A stretch of 11,263 nucleotides of DNA from the NCBI RefSeq assembly GCF_000428785.1, contig NZ_AUAP01000038.1, forward strand, positions 1 to 11,263, read 5' to 3'. The notes under the pieces were generated by a model. That model did not search any database and was not told the DNA's origin. It worked only from the letters and a program-made list of their open reading frames with translations. The position numbers and the translations under genes are program-made. Position 1 is the first letter of the stretch. Every line of letters begins with the position of its first letter. This document shows, piece by piece, positions 1 through 5,675 of this stretch. The stretch is from Conchiformibius kuhniae DSM 17694. GTDB lineage: Bacteria > Pseudomonadota > Gammaproteobacteria > Burkholderiales > Neisseriaceae.

Positions 1-360
1 TCGGGAACGGTTTATACGGCTGATTTCTATCGGAAAGTGGCGCAACAATACTTACCCAATAATGAAATCCCCATTATGATTTGGGTGTACATTGGTTTGG
101 GGCAAAATCAGCAGGGCAATCAGCTTTATACATCGGGCATGGCGAAATTTGGCAAAGATGAAATGGAAATTTTAAACAGCCAAATCAATATGGCTACGCT
201 GCACACTTCATTGAGCAGTGTATGCAGCTATATCATCAGTTCGGGTTTGGTGCTGAAAGATGGGGAAAGCATTGGATTCAGCGCAGAACAGAAATGGCAA
301 ATCAGTCATTCTAAAAGTGTGTACGCGCCTAGTGAGTTCTCATTAAAGATTGATATTTAA
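1..360 (+). CDS. DUF4261-type protein, C-terminal part (5' end outside window)
   Basis: The frame is open from base 1 and ends with TAA at 358-360, so about 119 C-terminal residues are visible and the real start lies upstream. An internal GTG at 37 is unlikely to be the start because coding continues before it. The motifs YTSGMAKFG, DEMEI, and later GLVLKDGESIGFSAEQK followed by a terminal LKIDI, match my memory of the C-terminal half of DUF4261 proteins (GM..FGk.EiEI ... LkdGdTiGf). The function of that family is not established. The DNA is AT-rich compared with the housekeeping block. The next gene looks like an immunity protein, so an accessory toxin/immunity or secretion-related locus is a reasonable inference but is not shown here. 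Confidence 0.65.
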   Translation, partial: SGTVYTADFYRKVAQQYLPNNEIPIMIWVYIGLGQNQQGNQLYTSGMAKFGKDEMEILNSQINMATLHTSLSSVCSYIISSGLVLKDGESIGFSAEQKWQISHSKSVYAPSEFSLKIDI

Positions 361-382
361 CAGAATTGTTACATGAATTACT

Positions 383-487
383 ATGAATAATAGAAAAAAA
401 GTTTGGGCTGTTCAATTAAGCCATACTCTACTTAAAACTTATCCAATAGGTACGGATTATGACAATGTATTTGATTACTATATATAG
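383..487 (+). pseudogene. Short ORF, possibly the frameshifted N-terminus of the next gene
   Basis: ATG at 383 opens 34 codons (start MNNRKKVWAVQ, end NVFDYYI) and stops at TAG 485-487. It overlaps the start of the ORF at 459 in another frame. The overlap lies on a TATATATA run at 479-486. One extra TA unit would join this frame to the downstream ORF, giving ...DYYIYRNNELEL..., which reads as plausible protein. It could therefore be the original N-terminus lost by a dinucleotide slip, a sequencing error, or a phase-variable switch. No convincing ribosome binding site precedes ATG 383. It may also be chance. Confidence 0.35.
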
Positions 488-1097
488 GAATAATGAATTA
501 GAATTACATAAAAATTCTGATAATAATGATTTACGGAAAGCGAATACTTCAATGTTAAATAAATTATTTTCTTCTTCGGAAGAAAATAATGGAATAATGA
601 AACCAAGTAGATTATGGATAGAAACAAGTTTACAAGAAACGCCTTCTGAAGAAGAATATCTATTCTGGGGAAGTGGTACAGTTATTATGAATGAGAATTG
701 TGCCAATATTTTTAAACAATTAAATTTAGGTAATAATCTACTTAGTCAAGTTCAAATATTTGAATTGGAAACAAAAAAAATATGTAGGGACAATTTTTTT
801 TATATTTTAAACATATGTGAAGAAAGAAAATATATGTTGCATCAACAAAGCAATCCAAACTTAAACTATATACCATATCCAATATGTAAGAATAAATTGG
901 GTATGTATAGTATATATACAAAACTAGAGAATTGCACAATCGAGTTAAATAGCCAATCTTCTAGTTGTAATATAGATTTATGGAAGGATCCATTATTAAG
1001 TGATATCTTTTTTATATCTGGCAATCTATATGATTTACTACAACACAACAATCTCATAGATAAATTTAATCCAGTATTATGTAAAATAATTGGTTAA
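459..1097 (+). CDS. Imm11/DUF1629-like putative immunity protein
   Basis: 212 codons from ATG 459, with AGG at 448-450 eight bases upstream, ending at TAA 1095-1097. The DNA is strongly AT-rich, with A8 (773-780) and T8 (794-801) runs. I see no signal peptide or membrane segment, so it is probably cytoplasmic. The pattern recalls the Imm11/DUF1629 class: a W..TS/FWGSG region near residues 50-75, a central FYILNICE segment, then DLWKDP followed by a phobic IFFISGNLYDLLQ stretch near the C-terminus. In that class a similar DLW.DP ... S..L...L element ends the domain. Members of this class usually lie beside polymorphic-toxin genes and neutralise them. No toxin gene is visible here, so it may be an orphan immunity gene. 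The assignment is by pattern memory only. The start may be wrong because of the adjacent possible frameshift. Confidence 0.5.
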   Translation: MTMYLITIYRNNELELHKNSDNNDLRKANTSMLNKLFSSSEENNGIMKPSRLWIETSLQETPSEEEYLFWGSGTVIMNENCANIFKQLNLGNNLLSQVQIFELETKKICRDNFFYILNICEERKYMLHQQSNPNLNYIPYPICKNKLGMYSIYTKLENCTIELNSQSSSCNIDLWKDPLLSDIFFISGNLYDLLQHNNLIDKFNPVLCKIIG

Positions 1098-1131
1098 TTA
1101 AAAGGTACTTATTATGTCTGCATAGTAAGCA

Positions 1132-1220
1132 TAGGTTGGGTTGAAACGAAGTGAAAACCCAACATTTTTCCGAAAATTTATGGATTTTGTTGGGTTTGCG
1201 CTTCGCTCCAACCCAAGCTA
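1132..1220. repeat. Long palindromic intergenic repeat (TAGGTTGGGTTG type)
   Basis: The left arm (1132-1163) starts TAGGTTGGGTTGAAACGAAG and ends AACCCAAC. The right arm (1189-1220) is its imperfect reverse complement, passing through GCTTCGCTCCAACCCAAGCTA, with about 25 bases between them. Each arm is itself partly palindromic (GGGTT...AACCC). This is a typical dispersed, probably non-coding repeat. Its right end runs directly into the truncated dRS3 cassette that follows. Confidence 0.7.
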
Positions 1221-1229
1221 CACCTGCGC

Positions 1230-1373
1230 GGGAATCCAAAAAACAAATTTCAAAAAGCGTTGATGAAGCATCGCTTGCCCAGCATCGGGAGGTGGATTCC
1301 CGTATTCGCGGGAATGACGGAGTTTTTTATATTGCACTAATTTTCAGTAGAAAATTTAAATGATGACATGCCC
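1230..1373 (+). repeat. dRS3 repeat cassette, copy 1 (left end truncated)
   Basis: This is the right-hand three quarters of a repeat seen again at 3754, 4555 and 8150. Only the last half of the left dRS3 (GGGAAT at 1230-1235) survives, then the core containing TTGATGAAGCATCGCTTGCC. An intact right dRS3 follows at 1296-1315 (ATTCCC-GTATTCGC-GGGAAT), and then an AT-rich tail ending ATGATGACATGCCC at 1373. The reverse complement of that end, GGGCATGTCATCAT, matches the outer ends of the other copies. The left end has been replaced by the palindromic repeat. Confidence 0.75.
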
Positions 1374-1435
1374 TAACCCGTTTCTCATGCCCCATATGGT
1401 TGGTGTGCTTTGTTTTCAAAAGCACATTTGCCATA

Positions 1436-1481
1436 AAAAATCACCCGCGCAAAAGCGAAAAGCCTTGCGCGGGTGATTTTT
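1436..1481 (-). terminator. Strong bidirectional intrinsic terminator downstream of the tRNA
   Basis: A perfect 17-bp inverted repeat (1436-1452 and 1465-1481) has a GC core TCACCCGCGC and a 12-base loop. A and T runs on its flanks let it act in both directions. On the minus strand it lies 70 bases beyond the tRNA 3' end and is the natural end of that transcript. Confidence 0.9.
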
Positions 1482-1550
1482 GAGCATACGGAAATGATTT
1501 TCGCAGACAGGCATCGGGTATTTCAACCATACCGCATCAAACCGTGCATC

Positions 1551-1626
<76 letters not shown>

Positions 1627-1658
1627 GAACGCATCGGAATAACAGTGCGAAACATAGA

Positions 1659-1687
1659 ATTGTATACCTAAACCCATGCCCGCGCAA
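1659..1687 (-). promoter_or_regulatory. Probable sigma-70 promoter of the tRNA
   Basis: On the minus strand TTGCGC (1687-1682) and TACAAT (1664-1659) are 17 bases apart. The expected start near 1652 leaves a leader of about 26 bases before the tRNA. It sits between the dnaA stop codon and the tRNA, so the tRNA need not depend on dnaA transcription. Confidence 0.6.
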
Positions 1688-1716
1688 GCCTTAAATTCGC
1701 CATGCGCCTTGTACCG

Positions 1717-3468
1717 TCAATGCTGTGCCAAAATCAGCAGTTTGTCGTAATCCTGCCGCAAAGACTGGTCTTCGTCCAGCAGCTTGTCGATGGTTTTGAG
1801 CGCGTGCATCACGGTGGTGTGGTCGCGTCCGCCAAACACTTCGCCGATGGCGGGCAGGCTCATATTGGTCAATTCTTTGGTAATCGCCATGGCAAGCTGG
1901 CGCGGACGGGCGATGTTGCGGCTGCGTTTTTTGCCCAGCAGGTCGCTGACGCGGATTTGGTGGAAATCGGCAACGGTTTTCATGATTTTTTCGGCGGTAA
2001 CGGGGGTGTGCGTGACGCTGATGATGTCTTGCAGCGCATCGCTTGCCAAATCGATGTCGATGCGTTTGCGCTGTTCGAAGCGGCAGCGTGCCAATACGCG
2101 GTTGAGTGCGCCTTCCAGTTCGCGCACGTTTTGTTTGATGTTTTGGGCGATGAACAGGGCGGCGTCTTCGGCAAGGGCAACGCCTGCCGATTGGGCTTTA
2201 CGCGCCAGAATATTGACGCGCATTTCCAGCTCGGGCGGCTCGAGTTTGAGGGTCATGCCCCATGAAAAGCGCGATACCAGCCGTTTTGCCATGTGGGTGA
2301 GGCTGTTGGGGTGTTGGTCGCAGGTCAGGATGATTTGCCGGCCGTTGTCGCGGTAGTGTTCGAACAAGATGAAAAATTCTTCCATTGTCCGTTCTTTGCC
2401 CTGAAGAAATTGAATGTCGTCCAAAATCAGCAGGTCGTATTGGAGGTATTGTTGTTTGAAGTTGTCCCATGTTTTGTTGCGGGCGTGTGCCATGAAGTTT
2501 TTCAGGTATTCGTTGGCATGGACGTAGCGGGCGCGGGCGGTGGGGAGGTGGCGCAGCAGTGCGTTGCCGGTGGCTTGGGTGAGGTGGGTTTTGCCCAAGC
2601 CGGTGCTGCCGTAGATGAAAAACGGGTTGTACATGCTGTCGCCGGGCTTTTCGGCGATGTTTTTGGCGATGGCGACCGCCAAGTGGTTGCCTTTGCCTTC
2701 GACCAAGCTGTCGAAGGTGTATTCGCCGGAAAGGTTGGTGGCTTTTTGGCGCGGGTCGGGCTGTTCGTGTTTGGGCTTGGCGGGTTTGTGGTCTTTGGCG
2801 GGCGGGGCGGGGCTTTTGGGCGGTGCGCTGTTGCCGCCGCGCAGGTTGTTTAGGCGGCGGGCGATGATTTCCCGTGCGTTGTATTCGCGTGCGGGGGGTG
2901 CGGCGGCGGGCAAGGGGGGTGTTTTGGCGGGCTTTTCGGCTGCCGAGCTGCGCATGGCGCGGGCGGTGGGCAGGGGCGCGTCCGGCAGGGGGATGTCGGG
3001 GAACAGTTGCCCCGAACGGATGGGGCAAAGTCGCGGTTTGGCGGGTGTTTTTTTGTTTTTGGCTGATGTGTTTGCGCTGTTGGCGGCGTGCGGCGGGGCA
3101 TCGGCAGACGGGGGCGTATCTGGTGTGTTGTTTGGGGTTTGGACTGGGGTTTCGGGCAAGACGGTTGTCGCAACGGTGTGCTGCGGTGTGTGGTTGGGTG
3201 CTGCCGGTGCGGCGGCGTGGTGTTCGCCCGTGCCGATTTTGATGTGCAAGGGCGGGGCGTCGGGGGCGATTTTTTGCCGTGCGCTTTCGATTTTGTCGGC
3301 ATACTGCGCCCGCAGCAGGTTGGCGGCAAATTGGTTTTTGGCATACACCACCCATGCGCCGTTTTCCATGCCCACCGTGAGCGGAGCAATCGCCAGTTTG
3401 AACTGTTGCTCGCTCAATTCGGCATGGAGCAGGCGCAGGCACTGCGGCCAAAATTCGGCTAGGGTCAT
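1717..3468 (-). CDS. dnaA: Chromosomal replication initiator protein DnaA
   Basis: DnaA binds DnaA boxes at oriC, forms an ATP-dependent filament, melts the origin and helps load the helicase. The start is ATG 3468, giving MTLAEFWPQCL, the usual neisserial N-terminus, and 583 residues; an in-frame extension upstream has no support. Domain I covers about 1-78. A Pro/Ala/Lys-rich linker covers about 80-245. The AAA+ core has Walker A GSTGLGKTH (287-295), Walker B LLILDDIQF (about 346-354), sensor 1 LTCDQ (381-385), the arginine-finger region RLVSRF (396-401) and sensor 2 NVRELEGALNR (447-457). The DNA-binding signature GGRDHTTVMHA is at 546-556. All key residues are present. The protein is longer than typical homologues because of the linker. 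No clear Shine-Dalgarno sequence precedes the start. Upstream lie a DnaA box in the likely promoter and a terminator-like hairpin in the leader. Confidence 0.99.
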   Translation of the reverse strand: MTLAEFWPQCLRLLHAELSEQQFKLAIAPLTVGMENGAWVVYAKNQFAANLLRAQYADKIESARQKIAPDAPPLHIKIGTGEHHAAAPAAPNHTPQHTVATTVLPETPVQTPNNTPDTPPSADAPPHAANSANTSAKNKKTPAKPRLCPIRSGQLFPDIPLPDAPLPTARAMRSSAAEKPAKTPPLPAAAPPAREYNAREIIARRLNNLRGGNSAPPKSPAPPAKDHKPAKPKHEQPDPRQKATNLSGEYTFDSLVEGKGNHLAVAIAKNIAEKPGDSMYNPFFIYGSTGLGKTHLTQATGNALLRHLPTARARYVHANEYLKNFMAHARNKTWDNFKQQYLQYDLLILDDIQFLQGKERTMEEFFILFEHYRDNGRQIILTCDQHPNSLTHMAKRLVSRFSWGMTLKLEPPELEMRVNILARKAQSAGVALAEDAALFIAQNIKQNVRELEGALNRVLARCRFEQRKRIDIDLASDALQDIISVTHTPVTAEKIMKTVADFHQIRVSDLLGKKRSRNIARPRQLAMAITKELTNMSLPAIGEVFGGRDHTTVMHALKTIDKLLDEDQSLRQDYDKLLILAQH

Positions 3469-3494
3469 GGTGTGGTTCGGAAGCGGGTGGCACG

Positions 3495-3522
3495 AAAAAA
3501 TACCGCCGTGTGGCACGGCGGT
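3495..3522 (-). terminator. Terminator-like hairpin in the dnaA leader
   Basis: A perfect 9-bp stem (3502-3510 with 3514-3522, ACCGCCGTG/CACGGCGGT) has a 3-base loop. On the minus strand it is followed at once by a T run (3500-3495). It reads towards dnaA and ends about 27 bases before the dnaA start codon. It could insulate dnaA from upstream transcription or act as an attenuator. Confidence 0.65.
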
Positions 3523-3608
3523 GCGCGGGGCAGGGCGCGTGCCGGCAGGGAAAGCGGCAGGCGGATTTTTTCAAACGTCGGGCAGGGTGTGGTGCGGTTA
3601 TCACCGGC

Positions 3609-3624
3609 AAATGACGACACGCCC
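3609..3624 (+). repeat. Isolated end of the dRS3 cassette family
   Basis: AAATGACGACACGCCC matches the right end of the cassette at 4734-4747 (AAATGACGACACGCC), but no dRS3 or core lies beside it. Its reverse complement, GGGCGTGTCGTCATTT, fits the family end consensus. It is probably a remnant or an independent short copy of the end. It falls inside the transcribed dnaA leader if the promoter at 3644 is used. Confidence 0.5.
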
Positions 3625-3643
3625 CAGCCTTGCATGGAGCGGC

Positions 3644-3672
3644 ATTATAGCCGAAAATGTTATCCACAGCCA
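3644..3672 (-). promoter_or_regulatory. Likely dnaA promoter overlapped by a DnaA box
   Basis: The minus strand has a perfect TATAAT at 3649-3644. The -35 position (3672-3667, TGGCTG) is poor. A perfect DnaA box (3660-3668) lies in and around the spacer, the position expected for repression of dnaA by its own product. The predicted start near 3637 gives a leader of about 170 bases. Confidence 0.55.
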
Positions 3673-3769
3673 TTGCGGAGCGGCGGATTGCGGATAATTT
3701 GATTTATCCACAGCTTTTGCGGGCGGCGGCGCAGGTGCAATGCTGCACGTTTGGGGCGTGTTATCCATG
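3660..3769. other. Candidate oriC: cluster of DnaA boxes
   Basis: The dnaA/rpmH divergent region holds TTATCCACA twice on the plus strand (3660-3668 and 3704-3712). There is one inverted near-match (3689-3697, TTATCCGCA on the minus strand) and a weaker TTATCCATG at 3761-3769. The second and third boxes face each other across six bases. A dnaA-adjacent cluster of this kind is a common site for a bacterial origin. I see no clear AT-rich unwinding element among the boxes. The nearest AT-rich DNA is the tail of the repeat at about 3891-3940. The evidence would equally fit a regulatory cluster only. Confidence 0.65.
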
Positions 3770-3948
3770 AGCCGAAAAAACACGGCACTGTCATGCCCGC
3801 GCAGACGGGAATCCAAAACAAATTTCAAAAAGCATTGATAAAACATTGCTTCACAAACATCAGGCAGTGGATTCCCGCATGCGCGGGAATGACGGTATTT
3901 TGGTATTGCGCTGATTTACATTAGAAAAGTTTAATTGATGACACGCTC
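3754..3948 (+). repeat. dRS3 repeat cassette, copy 2 (full length, at the origin region)
   Basis: The left end GGGCGTGTTATCCATGAGCC starts at 3754. The left dRS3 is at 3793-3812 (ATGCCC-GCGCAGAC-GGGAAT, one mismatch), and a core of about 58 bases includes TTGATAAAACATTGCTTCAC. An exact right dRS3 is at 3871-3890 (ATTCCC-GCATGCGC-GGGAAT). The AT-rich tail ends TTGATGACACGCTC, the imperfect inverse of the left end. It has the same orientation and nearly the same length as the copy at 4555. Confidence 0.85.
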
Positions 3949-4004
3949 TAGACCATGATGATGGCACTGCGGCTGTGGCGGTTGGTGGCGAATGTCTGCG
4001 GCGA

Positions 4005-4034
4005 TTGACAAAACCGTATAAAATCGGGTTTAAT
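4005..4034 (+). promoter_or_regulatory. Probable rpmH-rnpA promoter
   Basis: A perfect TTGACA at 4005-4010 is followed 18 bases later by TTTAAT (4029-4034). This predicts a start near 4041 and a short leader to the rpmH ATG at 4075, which has GAGG at 4062-4065. A second TTGACA at 4049-4054 has no -10 partner before the gene. Confidence 0.65.
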
Positions 4035-4074
4035 GCGCCGTTTTATCTTTGACATATTATTGAGGACTGATGCC

Positions 4075-4209
4075 ATGAAACGCACCTACCAACCCTCCGT
4101 TACCAAACGCAAACGCACGCACGGCTTTTTGGTTCGCTCCAAAACACGCGGCGGCCGCGCCGTACTCGCCGCCCGCCGCGCCAAAGGCCGCAAACGCTTG
4201 GCGGTGTAA
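4075..4209 (+). CDS. rpmH: 50S ribosomal protein L34
   Basis: 44 residues, the standard L34 length, very rich in Arg and Lys. It starts MKRTYQPS and carries the family motif KRKRTHGFLVRSKTRGGRAVLAARRAKGRKRL. L34 binds 23S rRNA in the large subunit. ATG 4075 has GAGG nine bases upstream. The stop TAA (4207-4209) is followed immediately by the TTG start of rnpA, so the two are translationally coupled, as in most bacteria. It is divergent from dnaA across the candidate origin, and a strong promoter lies just upstream. Confidence 0.98.
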   Translation: MKRTYQPSVTKRKRTHGFLVRSKTRGGRAVLAARRAKGRKRLAV

Positions 4210-4554
4210 TTGGACGGCCGCTTCGGTAAAGCCTACCGGCTGTTGAAAACGGAAGAATTTTCTTCCGTTTTTGCATTGCGCCGCCGCCGTTCGCGGCATT
4301 TTGTGCAGGTTTACCGTGCGGACAACGGCTTGGGGCATGCGCGTTTGGGCTTGGTGGTGGCGAAAAAAACCGCCAAACGCGCCAACCGCCGCAATTATAT
4401 GAAGCGCACCGTGCGAGAGTGGTTTCGTGTGCACAAACACGCGCTGCCGCCGCAGGATTTTGTCGTGCGCGTGTGCGCGGCATTCGGGCGGGAGGAGGCG
4501 GCGCAGGTGCGGGCGCAGTTGGCGGAATTGATGTTGCCGGAACGTGGGGCGTAG
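4210..4554 (+). CDS. rnpA: Ribonuclease P protein component
   Basis: The protein subunit of RNase P, which with the catalytic RNA trims 5' leaders from pre-tRNAs. 114 residues from a TTG start directly abutting the rpmH stop. No later Met would keep the conserved N-terminus FGKAYRLLKTEEFSSVFALRRRRSR. The basic RNR-type helix is KKTAKRANRRNYMKRTVREW (about residues 56-75), followed by DFVVRVCAAF. The length is normal. The last base of the TAG stop touches the left end of the following repeat cassette, so the repeat lies flush against the gene. In most bacteria yidD follows directly; here over 1.1 kb of repeat and an extra gene intervene. Confidence 0.97.
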   Translation: MDGRFGKAYRLLKTEEFSSVFALRRRRSRHFVQVYRADNGLGHARLGLVVAKKTAKRANRRNYMKRTVREWFRVHKHALPPQDFVVRVCAAFGREEAAQVRAQLAELMLPERGA

Positions 4555-4747
4555 GGTATGTCATCAATTAGCCGAAAAAACACCGCACCGTCATTCCCGC
4601 GTAGGCGGGAATCCACATCGAAGCACGACAAACCTTGATAAAATAGCGCTTGCCAAACATCGGGCGGTGGATTCCCGCCTACGCGGGAATGATGGAATTT
4701 TTATATTCTACTGATTTTCAGTATAAAAATTTAAATGACGACACGCC
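4555..4747 (+). repeat. dRS3 repeat cassette, copy 3 (full length, downstream of rnpA)
   Basis: The left end GGTATGTCATCAATTAGCC starts at the rnpA stop codon. The left dRS3 is ATTCCC-GCGTAGGC-GGGAAT (4593-4612). The core contains TTGATAAAATAGCGCTTGCC. The right dRS3 is ATTCCC-GCCTACGC-GGGAAT (4671-4690). An AT-rich tail with a perfect inverted repeat (4696-4705 with 4722-4731) ends AATGACGACACGCC, the inverse of the left end. The two dRS3 units here are exact matches to the consensus, so this is the best-preserved copy. Confidence 0.88.
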
Positions 4748-4785
4748 AAAGCGGGGAAGCCCTGCCTTTTCGACCACCGCCCCAG

Positions 4786-4809
4786 CCCTCCCCCGCAAGC
4801 GGGGGAGGG
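4786..4809. repeat. Perfect GC-rich hairpin in the DUF1963 leader
   Basis: CCCTCCCCCGC (4786-4796) and GCGGGGGAGGG (4799-4809) form a perfect 11-bp inverted repeat with a two-base centre. No T run follows it, so it is not a classical terminator. It ends 5 bases before the AAGGAA ribosome binding site (4815-4820). It looks like a short dispersed palindromic repeat and could affect transcript stability or translation. Confidence 0.7.
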
Positions 4810-4826
4810 AGTAAAAGGAAAATCTG

Positions 4827-5657
4827 ATGGAAGCCTTAAACCACCCCTTACTCGCCCCACACAAAGACCAAATTCTCGCCACCGCCAAACCGACGGCGGA
4901 AATCACGCTCACGCGCCAAGACGAGGGCTTGACGCTGTGGCAAAGCAAAGTGGGCGGCGACCTGTATCTGCCCAAAGGTGCGGAATATCCGCGCCACCCC
5001 GCCGGACACGCGCTGACGCTGCTGGCGCAAATCAATTTTGCCGAAGTGCCGAAACTGCCTGATTTTCCTGAAAAAGGGATTTTGCAGTTTTTTATTGACG
5101 GTACAGATGATGTGTACGGTCTGGATTACGACAATCCGAGTGTGCAAAAAGGTTTCCGTATCGTTTATTATGCCGATGTATCGGAAAATATTGATGATTT
5201 GGTAATGGATTTTTCGCCTTATGCGGTTGAGAATGATGAATATGGCTTGCCGTTTACGGGGCAATATGCGATGGCATTCAAGCAATATGAGCAAGTGATT
5301 ACCTATTCAGATTTCCATTGTTACACTGTCTTTGGTTTTCCTGAATATTGTTCGGAAGAATGGGACAATCTGGGCGATGAAGAAGTGGCAGAAATTGAAG
5401 AAGTAGAAGGATATTTTGCTGATGTTTCTGAAACAGGGCATCGCATCGCGGGTTATCCTTTTTTTACCCAAGATGACCCACGCAAACATGATGAAGCCTT
5501 GCAAGATTATGTTTTGCTGTTTCAATTGGATACGGATTGTCATGATGGTAAGGCAATTATGTGGGGTGATGCGGGCGTGGGCAATTTCTTTATCCGCCCC
5601 GATGATTTGAAAAAGCTGGATTTTTCCAAAGTGATGTACACTTGGGATTGCTGCTGA
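4827..5657 (+). CDS. DUF1963 (YwqG family) protein
   Basis: 276 residues from ATG 4827, with AAGGAA six bases upstream. The order of motifs fits the DUF1963/YwqG family: SKVGGDLYLPKGAEYPR (about 40-56), LLAQINFAEVPKL, PEKGILQFFIDGTDDVYGLDYD, GHRIAGYPFFTQDDPR, then LLFQLDTD, IMWGDAGVGNFFIRPDDLKKLDFSKVMYTWDCC at the end. The family's biochemical role is unknown. No signal peptide is seen, so it is probably cytoplasmic. The first 70 codons are GC-rich like the neighbours, while the middle (about 5100-5550) is clearly more AT-rich, which hints at recent transfer or a mosaic gene. It sits between rnpA and yidD, which are adjacent in most bacteria, and is flanked by repeats upstream and an uptake-sequence-like 12-mer downstream. 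Confidence 0.9.
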   Translation: MEALNHPLLAPHKDQILATAKPTAEITLTRQDEGLTLWQSKVGGDLYLPKGAEYPRHPAGHALTLLAQINFAEVPKLPDFPEKGILQFFIDGTDDVYGLDYDNPSVQKGFRIVYYADVSENIDDLVMDFSPYAVENDEYGLPFTGQYAMAFKQYEQVITYSDFHCYTVFGFPEYCSEEWDNLGDEEVAEIEEVEGYFADVSETGHRIAGYPFFTQDDPRKHDEALQDYVLLFQLDTDCHDGKAIMWGDAGVGNFFIRPDDLKKLDFSKVMYTWDCC

Positions 5658-5663
5658 TTGTTC

Positions 5664-5675
5664 AGGCCGCCTGAA
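5664..5675 (+). other. DNA uptake sequence variant
   Basis: AGGCCGCCTGAA differs by one base from AGGCTGCCTGAA, found at the yidC terminator, and by one base from the neisserial AGGCCGTCTGAA. It is single rather than paired and lies between the DUF1963 stop and the yidD start. It could reduce or allow uptake; this is inference. Confidence 0.5.

Noticed and set aside
1151..1363. 70-codon ORF across the palindromic repeat and dRS3 copy 1
   Set aside because: It is a translation of repeat DNA; phrases like DSRIRGNDG come from dRS3 read in frame and recur as false proteins at other copies.
1404..1426. Hairpin TGTGCTTT/AAAGCACA as a terminator
   Set aside because: Short 8-bp AT-rich stem without a T run; the far stronger terminator follows at 1436.
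2198..3673. Long minus and plus ORFs overlapping dnaA
   Set aside because: GC-rich DNA opens other frames; these translations are Arg/Pro- or Gly/Val-biased with no family motifs, while dnaA is unambiguous.
3601..3846. Minus ORF of 81 codons over the DnaA boxes and copy 2
   Set aside because: It also reads through dRS3 (LDSRLRGHD) and the box cluster, has no ribosome binding site, and overlaps regulatory DNA.
3754..3950. Target-site duplications beside the cassettes
   Set aside because: I compared the bases outside copies 2, 3 and 4 and found no convincing direct repeat.
4049..4060. Second TTGACA before rpmH as a promoter
   Set aside because: A matching -10 would fall on the start codon; only the TTGACA at 4005 has usable spacing.
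3754..4747. Composite transposon: two cassette copies flanking rpmH-rnpA
   Set aside because: The copies are in the same orientation around essential core genes in their usual place; nothing suggests the block moves.
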